NCBI GenBank assembly: GCA_948099385.1
Contig: CANUEZ040000205.1
Coordinates: 1,922,001-1,986,000 of the forward strand
Reading direction: 5' to 3'
Length of the DNA: 64,000 nucleotides
Origin: Fasciola hepatica
Lineage: Eukaryota > Platyhelminthes > Trematoda > Plagiorchiida > Fasciolidae
Shown here: in pieces, positions 42,201 through 53,139 of the stretch
How the letters are laid out: each line of letters begins with the position of its first letter
Numbering within the stretch: the first letter of the stretch is position 1
The notes under the pieces: generated by a model
Told to the model about the DNA's origin: nothing
The model's input: only the letters and a program-made list of their open reading frames with translations
Database searches by the model: none
Program-made: the position numbers and the translations under genes

Positions 42201-42451
42201 CTGGCTTCAAATTTGAATGGTAACAACCAGCTTCGCGCACACCGATCGACTCCTATGATGGATGACTTCTCTGTAGGGGCCTAAGTACAACCAACGCATT
42301 CACAAATGAACAACCTACACAGCTTCATTACTATGCATGCAATTGATTAGTAGTAGGAGATTAGATTAGATTAGATTAGATTAGATTAGATTAGATTAGG
42401 ATAGATTTGTATAATACGATTGATCATGCAGCTTGAACAATCAACTGAGCA
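39252..42451 (+). repeat. Four-unit duplication, period 1,818 bp, bounded by mosaic units
   Basis: Starts 39252/41070, 39717/41535 and 40172/41990 are all exactly 1,818 bp apart. Shared markers are CAGCTCCGCGCACAC with CGATAGACTCC, a tract with ATCAG, TTGAACATGCAGC, CTTACCAACACACAAC with CCGTGATGG, and ACGATGTGCCTATC. Unit 92 (41070) has a class 4 left part like units 84, 87 and 91 but a right part like unit 88. Unit 90 (40172) has a left part like unit 94 but a right part (ACAACATATATAGC, TTTGATTGG) like unit 83. Confidence 0.85.
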
Positions 42452-43353
42452 TTGAAATCCATGGAAGCACTCACTGTGCAGCTGTTTCATCCTCTAAGGG
42501 ACTCGACTCATCAGCAGTGCACATCGACCGAGCAACCACGGGGACTCCAACAACCGCTGAACCATTGTGAATCGAACAATTTACCAACACAAGGCTATCC
42601 GGGATCGATATCAACGCTTTTTTCAAAATCTTTACTACATCATATATAGCACCCTTCCCAAACTGGCTTCAAATTTGAATGGTAACAACCAGCTTCGCGC
42701 ACACCGATCGACTCCTATGATGAATGACTTCTCTGTAGGGGCCTAAGTACAACCAACGCATTCCCAAATGATAAACCTACACAGCTTCCTTACTATGCAT
42801 GCAATTGATTAGTAGTAGGAGATTAGATTAGATTAGATTAGATTAGATTAGAATAGATTTGTATAATATGATTGATCATGCAGCTTGAACGCTCAACTGA
42901 GCATTGAAATCCATAGAAGCACTCACTGTACAGCTGTTTCATCCTTGTTCGGACTCGACTCATCAGCAGTGCACATCGACCGAGCAACCACGGGGACTCC
43001 AACAACCGGTGAACCATTGTGAATCGAACAACTTAACAACATAAGGCTATCCGGGATGGCTATCAACGCTTTGTTCAACATCTACACTACATCATATAGC
43101 ACCCTTCCCAAACTGGCTTCAAATTTGAATGGTAACATTTAGCTTCGCGCACACCGATCGACTCCTATGATGGATGACTTCTCTGTAGGGGCCTAAGTAC
43201 AACCAACGCATTCCCAAATGAAAAACCTACACAGCTCCCTTACTATGCATGCAATTGATTAGTAGTAGGAGATTAGATTAGATTAGATTAGATTAGATTA
43301 GAATAGATTTGTATAATATGATTGATCATGCAGCTTAAACGTTCAACTGAGCA

Positions 43354-44704
43354 TTGATATCCATGGAAGCACTCACTGTACAGCTGTTTCATCCTTGTTC
43401 GGACTCGACTCATCAGCAGTGCACATCGACCGAGCAACCACGGGGACTCCAACAACCGCTGAACCATTGTGAATCGAACAACTCATCAACACAAGACTAA
43501 ACGGAGTTCCTATCAACGCTTTGTTCAACATCTACACTACATGAAACAGCATCCTTCACAAACTTCAAATTTGATTGGTAACAATCAGCTTCGCGCACAC
43601 CGATCGACTCCTATGATGGATGACTTCTCTGTAGGGGCCTCAGTACAACCAACGCATTCCCAAATGAACAACCTACACAGCTTCATTACTATGCATGCAA
43701 TTGATTAGTAGTAGGAGATTAGATTAGATTAGATTAGATTAGATTAGATTAGATTAGATTAGATTTGTATAATATGATTGATCATGCAGCTTGAACGCTC
43801 AACTGAGCATTGAAATCCATGGAAGCACTCACTGTACAGCTGTTTCATCCTTGTTCGGACTCGACTCATCAGCAGTGCACATCGACCGAGCAACCACGGG
43901 GACTCCAACAACCGCTGAACCATTGTGAATCGAACAACTTAACAACACAAGGCTATCCGGGATGGCTCTCAACGCTTTGTTCAACATCTACACTACATCA
44001 TATAGCACCGTTCCAAACTGGTTTCAAATTTGAATGGTAACAACCAGCTTCGCGCACACCGATCGACTCCTATGATAGATGACTTCTCTGTAGGGGCCCA
44101 AGTACAACCAACGCATTCCCAAATGATAAACCTACACAGCTTCCTTACTATGCATGCAATTGATTAGTAGTAGGAGATTAGATTAGATTAGATTCGATTA
44201 GAATAGATTTGTATAATATGATTGATCATGCAGCTTGAACGCTCAACTGAGCATTGAAATCCATGGAAGCACTCACTGTACAGCTGTTTCATCCTTGTTC
44301 GGACTCGACTCATCAGCAGTGCACATCGACCGAGCAACCACGGGGACTCCAACAACCGCTGAACCATTGTGAATCGAACAACTCATCAACACAAGACTAA
44401 ACGGAGTTCCTATCAACGCTTTGTTCAACATCTACACTACATGAAACAGCATCCTTCACAAACTTCAAATTTGATTGGTAACAATCAGCTTCGCGCACAC
44501 CGATCGACTCCTATGATGGATGACTTCTCTGTAGGGGCCTCAGTACAACCAACGCATTCCCAAATGAACAACCTACACAGCTTCATTACTATGCATGCAA
44601 TTGATTAGTTGTAGGAGATTAGATTAGATTAGATTAGATTAGATAAGATTAGATTAGATTTGTATAATATGATTGATCATGCAGCTTGAACGCTCAACTG
44701 AGCA
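43354..44704 (+). repeat. Class 4 units 97 and 99, repeated at 900 bp
   Basis: The units at 43354 and 44254 share CTCATCAACACAAGACTAAA, CGGAGTTCC, ATGAAACAGCATCCTTC, TTTGATTGG, GGGCCTCAGTAC and AATGAACAACC, exactly 900 bp apart. A canonical unit (43810) lies between them, so this is a two-unit duplication. The unit at 43354 begins TTGATATCC and follows CAGCTTAAACGTTC; the unit at 44254 does not. Confidence 0.85.
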
Positions 44705-45539
44705 TTGAAATCCATGGAAGCACTCATAGTACAGCTGTTTCATCCTTGTTCGGACTCGACTCATCAGCAGTGCACATCGACCGAGCAACCACGGGGACTC
44801 CAACAACCGCTGAACTATTGTGAATCAAACAACTCAACAACAAAAGACTAAACGGAGTTCCTTTCAACGCTTTGTTCAACATATACACTACATCATATAG
44901 CACCGTTCCCAAACTGGCTTCAATTTTGATTGGTAAAAATCAGCTTCGCGCACACCGATCGACTCCTATGATGGATGACTTCTCTGTAGGGGCCTGAGTA
45001 CAACCAACGCATTCCCAAATGAAAAACCTACACAGCTTCCTTACTATGCATGCAATTGATTAGTAGTAGGAGATTAGATTAGATTAGATTAGATTAGATT
45101 AGATTAGATTAGATTAGAATAGATTTGTATAATATGATTGATCATGCAGCTTGAACGCTCAACTGAGCATTGAAATCCATGGAAGCACTCAGTGTACAGC
45201 TGTTTCATCCTTGTTCGGACTCGACTCATCAGCAGTGCACATCGACCGAGCAACCACGGGGACTCCAACAACCGCTGAACCATTGTGAATCGAACAACTT
45301 ACCAACACACAACTATCCGGGATGGCTATCAACGCTTTGTTCAACATCTACACTACATCATATATAGCACCCTTCCCAAACTGGCTTCAAATTTGATTGG
45401 TAACAACCAGCTTCGCGCTCACCGATCGACTCCTATGATGGATGACTTCTCTGTAGGGGCCTAAGTACAACCAACGCATTCCCAAATGAAAAACCTACAC
45501 AGCTTCATTACTATGCATGCAATTGATTAGTAGTAGGAG

Positions 45540-45589
45540 ATTAGATTAGATTAGATTAGATTAGATTAGATTAGATTAGATTAGATTAG
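45540..45589 (+). repeat. Long pentamer tract, (ATTAG)10
   Basis: Ten perfect copies lie in the unit starting at 45170 (472 bp, second longest). It sits in the 37-46 kb zone where tracts are generally longer. Confidence 0.95.
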
Positions 45590-46466
45590 AATAGATTTGT
45601 ATAATATGATTGATCATGCAGCTTGAACGCTCAACTGAGCATTGAAATCCATGGAAGCACTCACTGTACAGCTGTTTCATCCTTGTTCGGACTCGTCTCA
45701 TCAGCAGTGCACATCGACCGAGCAACCACGTGGACTAGAACAACCGGTGAACCATTGTGAATCGAACAACTCAACAACACAAGACTAAACGGAGTGCCTA
45801 TCAACGCTTTGTTCAACATCTACACTACATCATATAGCACCCTTCCCAAACTGGCTTCAAATTTGAATGGTAATAACCAGCTTCGCGCACACCGATCGAC
45901 TCCTATGATGGATGACTTCTCTGTAGGGGCCTAAGTACAACCAACGCATTCCCAAATAATAAACCTACACAGCTTCATTACTATGCATGCAATTGATTAG
46001 TTGTAGGAGATTAGATTAGATTAGATTAGATTAGATTAGATTAGATTAGATTTGTATAATATGATTGATCATGCAGCTTGAACGCTCAACTGAGCATTGA
46101 AATCCATGGAAGCACTCACTGTACAGCTGTTTCATCCTTGTTCGGACTCGACTCATCAGCAGTGCACATCGACCGAGCAACCACGGGGACTCCAACAACC
46201 GCTGAACCATTGTGAATCGAACAACTTAACAACATAAGGCTATCCGGGATCGATATCAACGCTTTGTTCAACATCTACACTACATCATATATAGCACCCT
46301 TCCCAAACTGGCTTCAAATTTGAATGGTACCATTTAGCTTCGCGCACAACGATCGACTCCTATGATGGATGACTTCTCTGTAGGGGCCTAAGTACAACCA
46401 ACGCATTTCCAAATGAACAACCTACACAGCTTCCTTACTATGCATGCAATTGATTAGTAGTAGGAG

Positions 46467-46476
46467 ATTAGATTAG
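46467..46476 (+). repeat. Shortest pentamer tract, (ATTAG)2
   Basis: Only two ATTAG copies precede AATAG in the unit starting at 46097, which is 432 bp, the shortest complete unit. It lies one unit after the unit at 45642, at the right border of the long-tract zone. Confidence 0.95.
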
Positions 46477-49400
46477 AATAGATTTGTATAATATGATTGA
46501 TCATGCAGCTTGAACGCTCAACTGAGCATTGAAATCCATGGAAGCACTCATTGTACAGCTGTTTCATCCTTGTTCGGACTCGACTCATCAGCAGTGCACA
46601 TCGACCGAGCAACCACGGGGACTCCAACAACCGCTGAACCATTGTGAATCGAACAACCCAACAACACAAGGCTATCCGCGATGGCTCTCAACGCTTTGTT
46701 CAACATCTACACTACATCATACATAGCACCTTTCCCAAACTGGCTTCAAATTTGAATGGTAACATTTAGCTTCGCGCACACCGATCGACTCCTATGATGG
46801 ATGACTTCTCTGTAGGGGCCTAAGTACAACCAACGCATTCCCAAATGATAAACCTACACAGCTTCCTTACTATGCATGCAATTGATTAGTAGTAGGAGAT
46901 TAGATTAGATTAGTTTAGATTAGATTAGAAAAGATTTGTATAATAAGATTGATCATGCAGCTTGAACGCTCAACTGAGCATTGAAATCCATGGAAGTACT
47001 CGCTGTACAGCTGTTTCATCCTTGTTCGGACTCGACTCATCAGCAGTGCACATCGACCGAGCAACCACGGGGACTCCAACAACCGCTGAACCATTGTGAA
47101 TCGAACAACTTAACAACACAAGGCTATCCGGGATCGATATCAACGCTTTGTTCAACATCTCCACTACATCATACATAGCACCTTTCCCAAACTGGCTTCA
47201 AATTTGAATGGTAACAACCAGCTTCGCGCACACCGATCGACTCCTATGATGGATGATTTCTCTGTAGGGGCCTAAGTACAACCAACGCATTCCCAAATGA
47301 TAAACCTACACAGCTTCCTTACTATGCATGCAATTGATTAGTAGTAAGAGATTAGTTTAGATTAGAATAGATTTGTATAATATGATTGATCATGCAGCTT
47401 GAACGCTCAACTGAGCATTGAAATCCATAGAAGCACTCACTGTACAGCTGTTTCATCCTTGTTCGGACTCGACTCATCAGCAGTGCACATCGACCGAGCA
47501 ACCACGGGGACTCCAACAACCGCTGAACCATTGTGAATCGAACAACTTAACAACACAAGGCTATCCGGGATCGATATCAACGCTTTGTTCAACATCTACA
47601 CTACATCATATATAGCACCCTTCCCAAACTCGCTTCAAATTTGAATGGTAACAACCAGCTTCGCGCACACCGATCGACTCCTATGATGGATGACTTCTCT
47701 GTAGGGGCCTAAGTACAACCAACGCATTCCCAAATGATAAAACTACACAGCTTCCTTACTATGCATGCAATTGATTAGTAGTAGGAGATTAGATTAGATT
47801 AGATTAGATTAGAATAGATTTTTATAATATGATTGATCATGCAGCTTGAACGCTCAACTGAGCATTGAAATCCATGGAAGCACTCACTGTACAGCTGTTT
47901 CATCCTTGTTCGGACTCGACTCATCAGCAGTGCACATCGACCGAGCAACCACGGGCACTCCAACAACCGCTGAACCATTGTGAATCGAACAACTTAACAA
48001 CACAAGGCTATCCGGGATCGATATCAACGCTTTGTTCAACATCTACACTACATCATATATAGCACCCTTCCCAAACTCGCTTCAAATTTGAATGGTAACA
48101 ACCAGCTTTGCGCACACCGATCGACTCCTATGATGGATAACTTCTCTGTAGGGGCCTAAGTACAACCAACGCATTCCCAAATGAAAAACCTACACAGCTT
48201 CCTTACTATGCATGCAATTGATTAGTAGTAGGAGATTAGATTAGATTAGATTAGATTAGATTAGATTAGGATAGATTTGTATAATTTGATTGATCATGCA
48301 GCTTGAACGCTCAACTGAGCATTGAAATCCATGGAAGCACTCACTGTACAGCTGTTTCATCCTTGTTCGGACTCGACTCATCAGCAGTGCACATCGACCG
48401 AGCAACCACGGGGACTCCAACAACCGCTGAACCATTGTGAATCGAACAACTTAACAACACAAGGCTATCCGGGATCGATATCAACGCTTTGTTCAACATC
48501 TACACTACATCATATATAGCACCCTTCCCAAACTCGCTTCAAATTTGAATGGTAACAACCAGCTTCGCGCACACCGATCGACTCCTATGATGGATGACTT
48601 CTCTGTAGGGGCCTAAGTACAACCAACGCATTCCCAAATGATAAACCTACACAGCTTCCTTACTATGCATGCAATTGATTAGTAGTAGGAGATTAGATTA
48701 GATTAGATTAGATTAGAATAGAATAGATTTGTATAATTTGATTGATCATGCAGCTTGAACGCTCAACTGAGCATTGAAATCCATGGAAGCACTCACTGTA
48801 CAGCTGTTTCATCCTTGTTCGGACTCGACTCATCAGCAGTGCACATCGACCGAGCAACCACGGGCACTCCAACAACCGCTGAACCATTGTGAATCGAACA
48901 ACTTAACAACACAAGGCTATCCGGGATCGATATCAACGCTTTGTTCAACATCTACACTACATCATATATAGCACCCTTCCCAAACTGGATTCAAATTTGA
49001 ATGGTAACAACCAGCTTCGCGCACACCGATCGACTCCTATGATGGATGACTTCTCTGTAGGGGCCTAAGTACAACCAACGCATTCCCAAATGATAAACCT
49101 ACACAGCTTCCCTACTATGCATGCAATTGATTAGTAGTAGGAGATTAGATTAGATTAGATTAGATTAGATTAGATTAGAATAGATTTTTATAATATGATT
49201 GATCATGCAGCTTGAACGCTCAACTGAGCATTGAAATCCATGGAAGCACTCACTGTACAGCTGTTTCATCCTTGTTCGGACTCAACTCATCAGCAGTGCA
49301 CATCGACCGAGCAACCACGGGGACTCCAACAACCGCTGAACCATTGTGAATTGAACAACTTAACAACACAAGGCTATCCGGGATCGATATCAACGCTTTG

Positions 49401-52400
49401 TTCAACATCTACACTACATCATATAGCACCCTTTCCAAACTGGCTTCAAATTTGAATGGTAACAACCAGCTTCGCGCACACCGATCGACTCATATGATGG
49501 ATGACTTCTCTGTAGGGGCCTAAGTACAACCAACGCATTCCCAAATGAAAAACCTACACAGCTTCCTTACTATGCATGCAATTGATTAGTAGTAGGAGAT
49601 TAGATTAGATTAGATTAGATTAGATTAGAATAGATTAGTATAATATGATTGATCATGCAGCTTGAACGCTCAACTGAGCATTGAAATCCATGGAAGCACT
49701 CACTGTACAGCTGTTTCATCCTTGTTCGGACTCGACTCATCAGCAGTGCACATCGACCGAGCAACCACGGGGACTCCAACAACCGCTGAACCATTGTGAA
49801 TCGAACAACATAACAACACAAGGCTATCCGGGATCGATATCAACGCTTTGTTCAAGATCTACACTACATCATATATAGCACCCTTCCCAAACTCGCTTCA
49901 AATTTGAATGGTAACAACCAGCTTCGCGCACACCGATCGACTCCTATGATGGATGACTTCTCTGTAGGGGCCTAAGTACAACCAACGCATTCCCAAATGA
50001 TAAAACTACACAGCTTCCTTACTATGCATGCAATTGATTAGTAGTAGGAAATTAGATTAGATTAGAATAGATTTGTATAATATGATTGATCATGCAGCTT
50101 GAACGCTCAACTGAGCATTGAAATCCATGGAAGCACTCACTGTACAGCTGTTTCATCCTTGTTCGGACTCGACTCATCACCAGTGCACATCGACCGAGCA
50201 ACCACGGGCACTCCAACAACCGCTGAACCATTGTGAATCGAACAACTTAACAACACACAACTATCCGGGATGGCTCTCAACGCTTTGTTCAACATCTACA
50301 CTACATCATATAGCACCCTTCCAAAACTGGCTTCAATTTTGATTGGTAAAAATCAGCTTCGCGCACACCGATCGACTCCTATGATGGATGACTTCTCTGT
50401 AGGGGCCTAAGTACAACCAACGCATTCCCAAATGATAAAACTACACAGCTTCCTTACTATGCATGCAATTGATTAGTAGTAGGAGATTAGATTAGATTAG
50501 ATTAGATTAGAATAGATTTATATAATATGATTGATCATGCAGCTTGAACGCTCAACTGAGCATTGAAATCCATGGAAGCACTCACTGTACAGCTGTTTCA
50601 TCCTTGTTCGGACTCGACTCATCAGCAGTGCACATCGACCGAGCAACCACGGGCACTCCAACAACCGCTGAACCATTGTGAATCGAACAACTTAACAACA
50701 CAAGGCTATCCGGGATCGATATCAACGCTTTGTTCAACATCTACACTGCATCATATAGCACCCTTCCCAAACTGGCTTCAAATTTGAATGGTAACAATCA
50801 GCTTCGCGCACACCGATCGACTCCTATGATGGATGACTTCTCTGTAGGGGCCTAAGTACAACCAACGCATTCCCAAATGATAAACCTACACAGCTTCATT
50901 ACTATGCATGCAATTGATTAGTAGTAGGAGATTAGATTAGATTAGATTAGAATAGATTTGTATAATATGATTGATCATGCAGCTTGAACGCTCAACTGAG
51001 CATTGAAACCCATGGAAGCACTCACTGTACAGCTGTTTCATCCCTGTTCGGACTCGACTCATCAGCAGTGCACATCGACCGAGCAACCACGGGCACTCCA
51101 ACAACCGCTGAACCATTGTGAATCGAACAACTTAACAACACAAGGCTATCCAGGATGGCTATCAACGCTTTGTTCAACATCTTCCATACATCATATAGCA
51201 CCCTTCCCAAACTGGCTTCAAATTTGAATGGTAACAACCAGCTTCGCGCACACCGATCGACTCCTATGATGGATGACTTCTCTGTAGGGGCCTTAGTACA
51301 ACCAACGCATTCCCAAATGAAAAACCTACACAGCTTCCTTACTATGCATGCAATTGATTAGTAGTAGGAGATTAGATTAGATTAGATTACATTAGATTAG
51401 AATAGATTTTTATAATATGATTGATCATGCAGCTTGAACGCTCAACTGAGCATTGAAATCCATGGAAGCACTCACTGTACAGCTGTTTCATCCTTGTTCG
51501 GACTCGACTCATCAGCAGTGCACATCGACCGAGCAACCACGGGGACTCCAACAACCGCTGAACCATTGTGAATCGAACAACTTAACAACACAAGGCTATC
51601 CGGGATGGCTATCAACGCTTTGTTCAACATCTACACTACATCACATAGCATCCTTCCCAAACTGGCTTCAAATTTGAATGGTAACAACCAGCTTCGCGCA
51701 CACCGATCGACTCCTATGATGGATGACTGCTCTGTAGGGGCCTAAGTACAACCAACGCATTCCCAAATGATAAACCTACACAGCTTCATTACTATGCATG
51801 CAATTGTTTAGTAGTAGGAGATTAGATTAGATTAGATTAGATTAGAATAGATTTGTATAATATGATTGATCATGCAGCTTGAACGCTCAACTGAGCATTG
51901 AAATGCATGGAAGCACTCACTGTACAGCTGTTTCATCCTTGTTCGGACTAGACTCATCAGCAGTGCACATCGACCGAGCAACCACGGGGACTCCAACAAC
52001 CGCTGAACCATTGTGAATCGAACAACTTAACAACACAAGGCTATCCGGGATGGCTATGAACGCTTTGTTCAACATCTACACTACATCATACATAGCACCT
52101 TTCCCAAACTGGCTTCAAATTTGAATGGTAACAACCAGCTTCGCGCACACCGATCGACTCCTATGATGGATGAATTCTCTGTAGGGGCCTAAGTACAACC
52201 AACGCATTCCCAAATGAAAAACCTACACAGCTTCATTACTATGCATGCAATTGATTAGTAGTAGGAGATTAGATTAGATTAGATTAGAATAGAATAGATT
52301 TGTATAATATGATTGATCATGCAGCTTGAACGCTCAACTGAGCATTGAAATCCATGGAAGCACTCACTGTACAGCTGTTTCATCCTTGTTCGGACTCGAC

Positions 52401-52818
52401 TCATCAGCAGTGCACATCGACCGAGCAACCACGGGCACTCCAACAACCGCTGAACCATTGTGAATCGAACAACTTAACAACACAAGGCTATCCGGGATCG
52501 ATATCAACGCTTTGTTCAACATCTACACTACATCATACATAGCACCTTTCCCAAACTGGCTTCAAATTTGAATGGTAACAACCAGCTTCGCGCACACCGA
52601 TCGACTCCTATGATGGATGACTTCTCTGTAGGGGCCTAAGTACAACCAACGCATTCCCAAATGATAAACCTACACAGCTTCCTTACTATGCATGCAATTG
52701 ATTAGTAGTAGGAGATTAGATTAGATTAGATTAGATTAGAATAGAATAGATTTGTATAATTTGATTGATCATGCAGCTTGAACGCTCAACTGAGCATTGA
52801 AATCCATGGAAGCACTCA

Positions 52819-52830
52819 CTGTACAGCTGT
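52819..52830. repeat. Overlapping palindromes CTGTACAGCTGT
   Basis: Two perfect 8-bp palindromes, CTGTACAG and ACAGCTGT, overlap by four bases in every canonical unit (unit positions 23-34). The CAGCTG hexamer inside is an E-box-type sequence. Substitutions break one or both in some units, for example CATTGTACAG (units at 190, 11864, 20395) and AGTGTACAG (units at 19950, 20837, 21291). No function can be assigned. Confidence 0.6.
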
Positions 52831-52848
52831 TTCATCCTTGTTCGGACT

Positions 52849-52923
52849 CGACTCATCAGCAGTGCACATCGACCGAGCAACCACGGGGACTCCAACAACC
52901 GCTGAACCATTGTGAATCGAACA
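52849..52923 (+). other. Near-invariant core of the satellite unit (unit positions ~53-127)
   Basis: The stretch from CGACTCATCAGCAGTG through CCATTGTGAATCGAACA is almost unchanged across all 143 copies. The only frequent change is GGGG to GGGC at unit position 91. Rare changes include CAGCAG to CGGCAG (for example at 6980, 7882, 8787, 55975, 58661), CACATC to CATATC (54196, 56881) and AATCG to AATTG (49350, 62297). Such a block flanked by variable sequence could be a protein-binding or nucleosome-positioning site. It could also simply be the part most often homogenised. No binding protein can be named from the sequence. Confidence 0.6.
52914..52922 (-). promoter_or_regulatory. Pol III B-box-like sequence on the minus strand (weak)
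   Basis: Read on the minus strand, the core ends in GTTCGATTC, which matches the tRNA/SINE B-box consensus GWTCRANNC at every position. It is present in most units but lost in class 2 units (GAATCGGAC) and where AATTGAAC occurs. A poor A-box candidate (TAGCCATCCCGG, mismatched at two key sites) lies only 33 nt upstream, less than the roughly 44 nt of tRNAs. T-stem pairing is only two base pairs. A functional promoter is therefore doubtful. Confidence 0.15.
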
Positions 52924-52958
52924 ACTTAACAACACAAGGCTATCCGGGATGGCTATCA
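52924..52958 (+). other. Hypervariable class-defining segment (unit positions ~128-162)
   Basis: This segment lies directly after the invariant core and carries most of the class-level variation. Class 1 (canonical) reads ACAACACAAGGCTATCCGGG followed by ATGG, ATCGAT or ATCGCT. Class 2 reads CGAAAAGTGTACATCTGGG. Class 3 reads ACAAAAAATGTATATCTGGG. Class 4 reads ACAAGACTAAACGGAGTTCC. Class 5 reads CCAACACACAACTATCCG. The substitutions are clustered: about six within 13 bp for class 3 and about eight within 26 bp for class 4. That indicates long-diverged versions of the segment rather than scattered point mutation. Confidence 0.7.
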
Positions 52959-53139
52959 ACGCTTTGTTCAACATCTACACTACATCATATAGCACCCTTC
53001 CCAAACTGGCTTCAAATTTGAATGGTAACAACCAGCGTCGCGCACACCGATCGACTCCTATGATGGATGAATTCTCTGTAGGGGCCTAAGTACAACCAAC
53101 GCATTCCCAAATGAAAAACCTACACAGCTTCCTTACTAT

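Larger units (their letters stand above)
34758..46528 (+). repeat. Sector 9: units 78-103, class 4 zone with long tracts
   Basis: Unit starts are 34758, 35213, 35660, 36107, 36547, 36989, 37451, 37902, 38344, 38801, 39252, 39717, 40172, 40629, 41070, 41535, 41990, 42452, 42904, 43354, 43810, 44254, 44705, 45170, 45642 and 46097. Class 4 units (78, 84, 87, 90, 91, 92, 94, 97, 99, 100 and 102) carry CTAAACGGAGTTCC or close variants. Units 84, 87, 91, 97 and 99 also have ACATGAAACAGCATCC and a 4-bp deletion at CACAAACTTCAAA. Units 89, 93 and 101 are class 5. Mean unit length from 36989 to 46096 is 455.4 bp. Confidence 0.9.

Noticed and set aside
52932..52949. CENP-B box
   Set aside because: The TATCCGGGA site fits only the right half of the box (A, two bases, CGGG). 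The required TTCG at the left is ACAA here. No other CGGG or CCCG in the unit fits on either strand.
52905..52960. tRNA gene on the minus strand
   Set aside because: Only the T-loop-like GTTCGATTC fits. The T stem pairs at two positions only, A-box spacing is wrong, and no acceptor stem or anticodon arm could be drawn.
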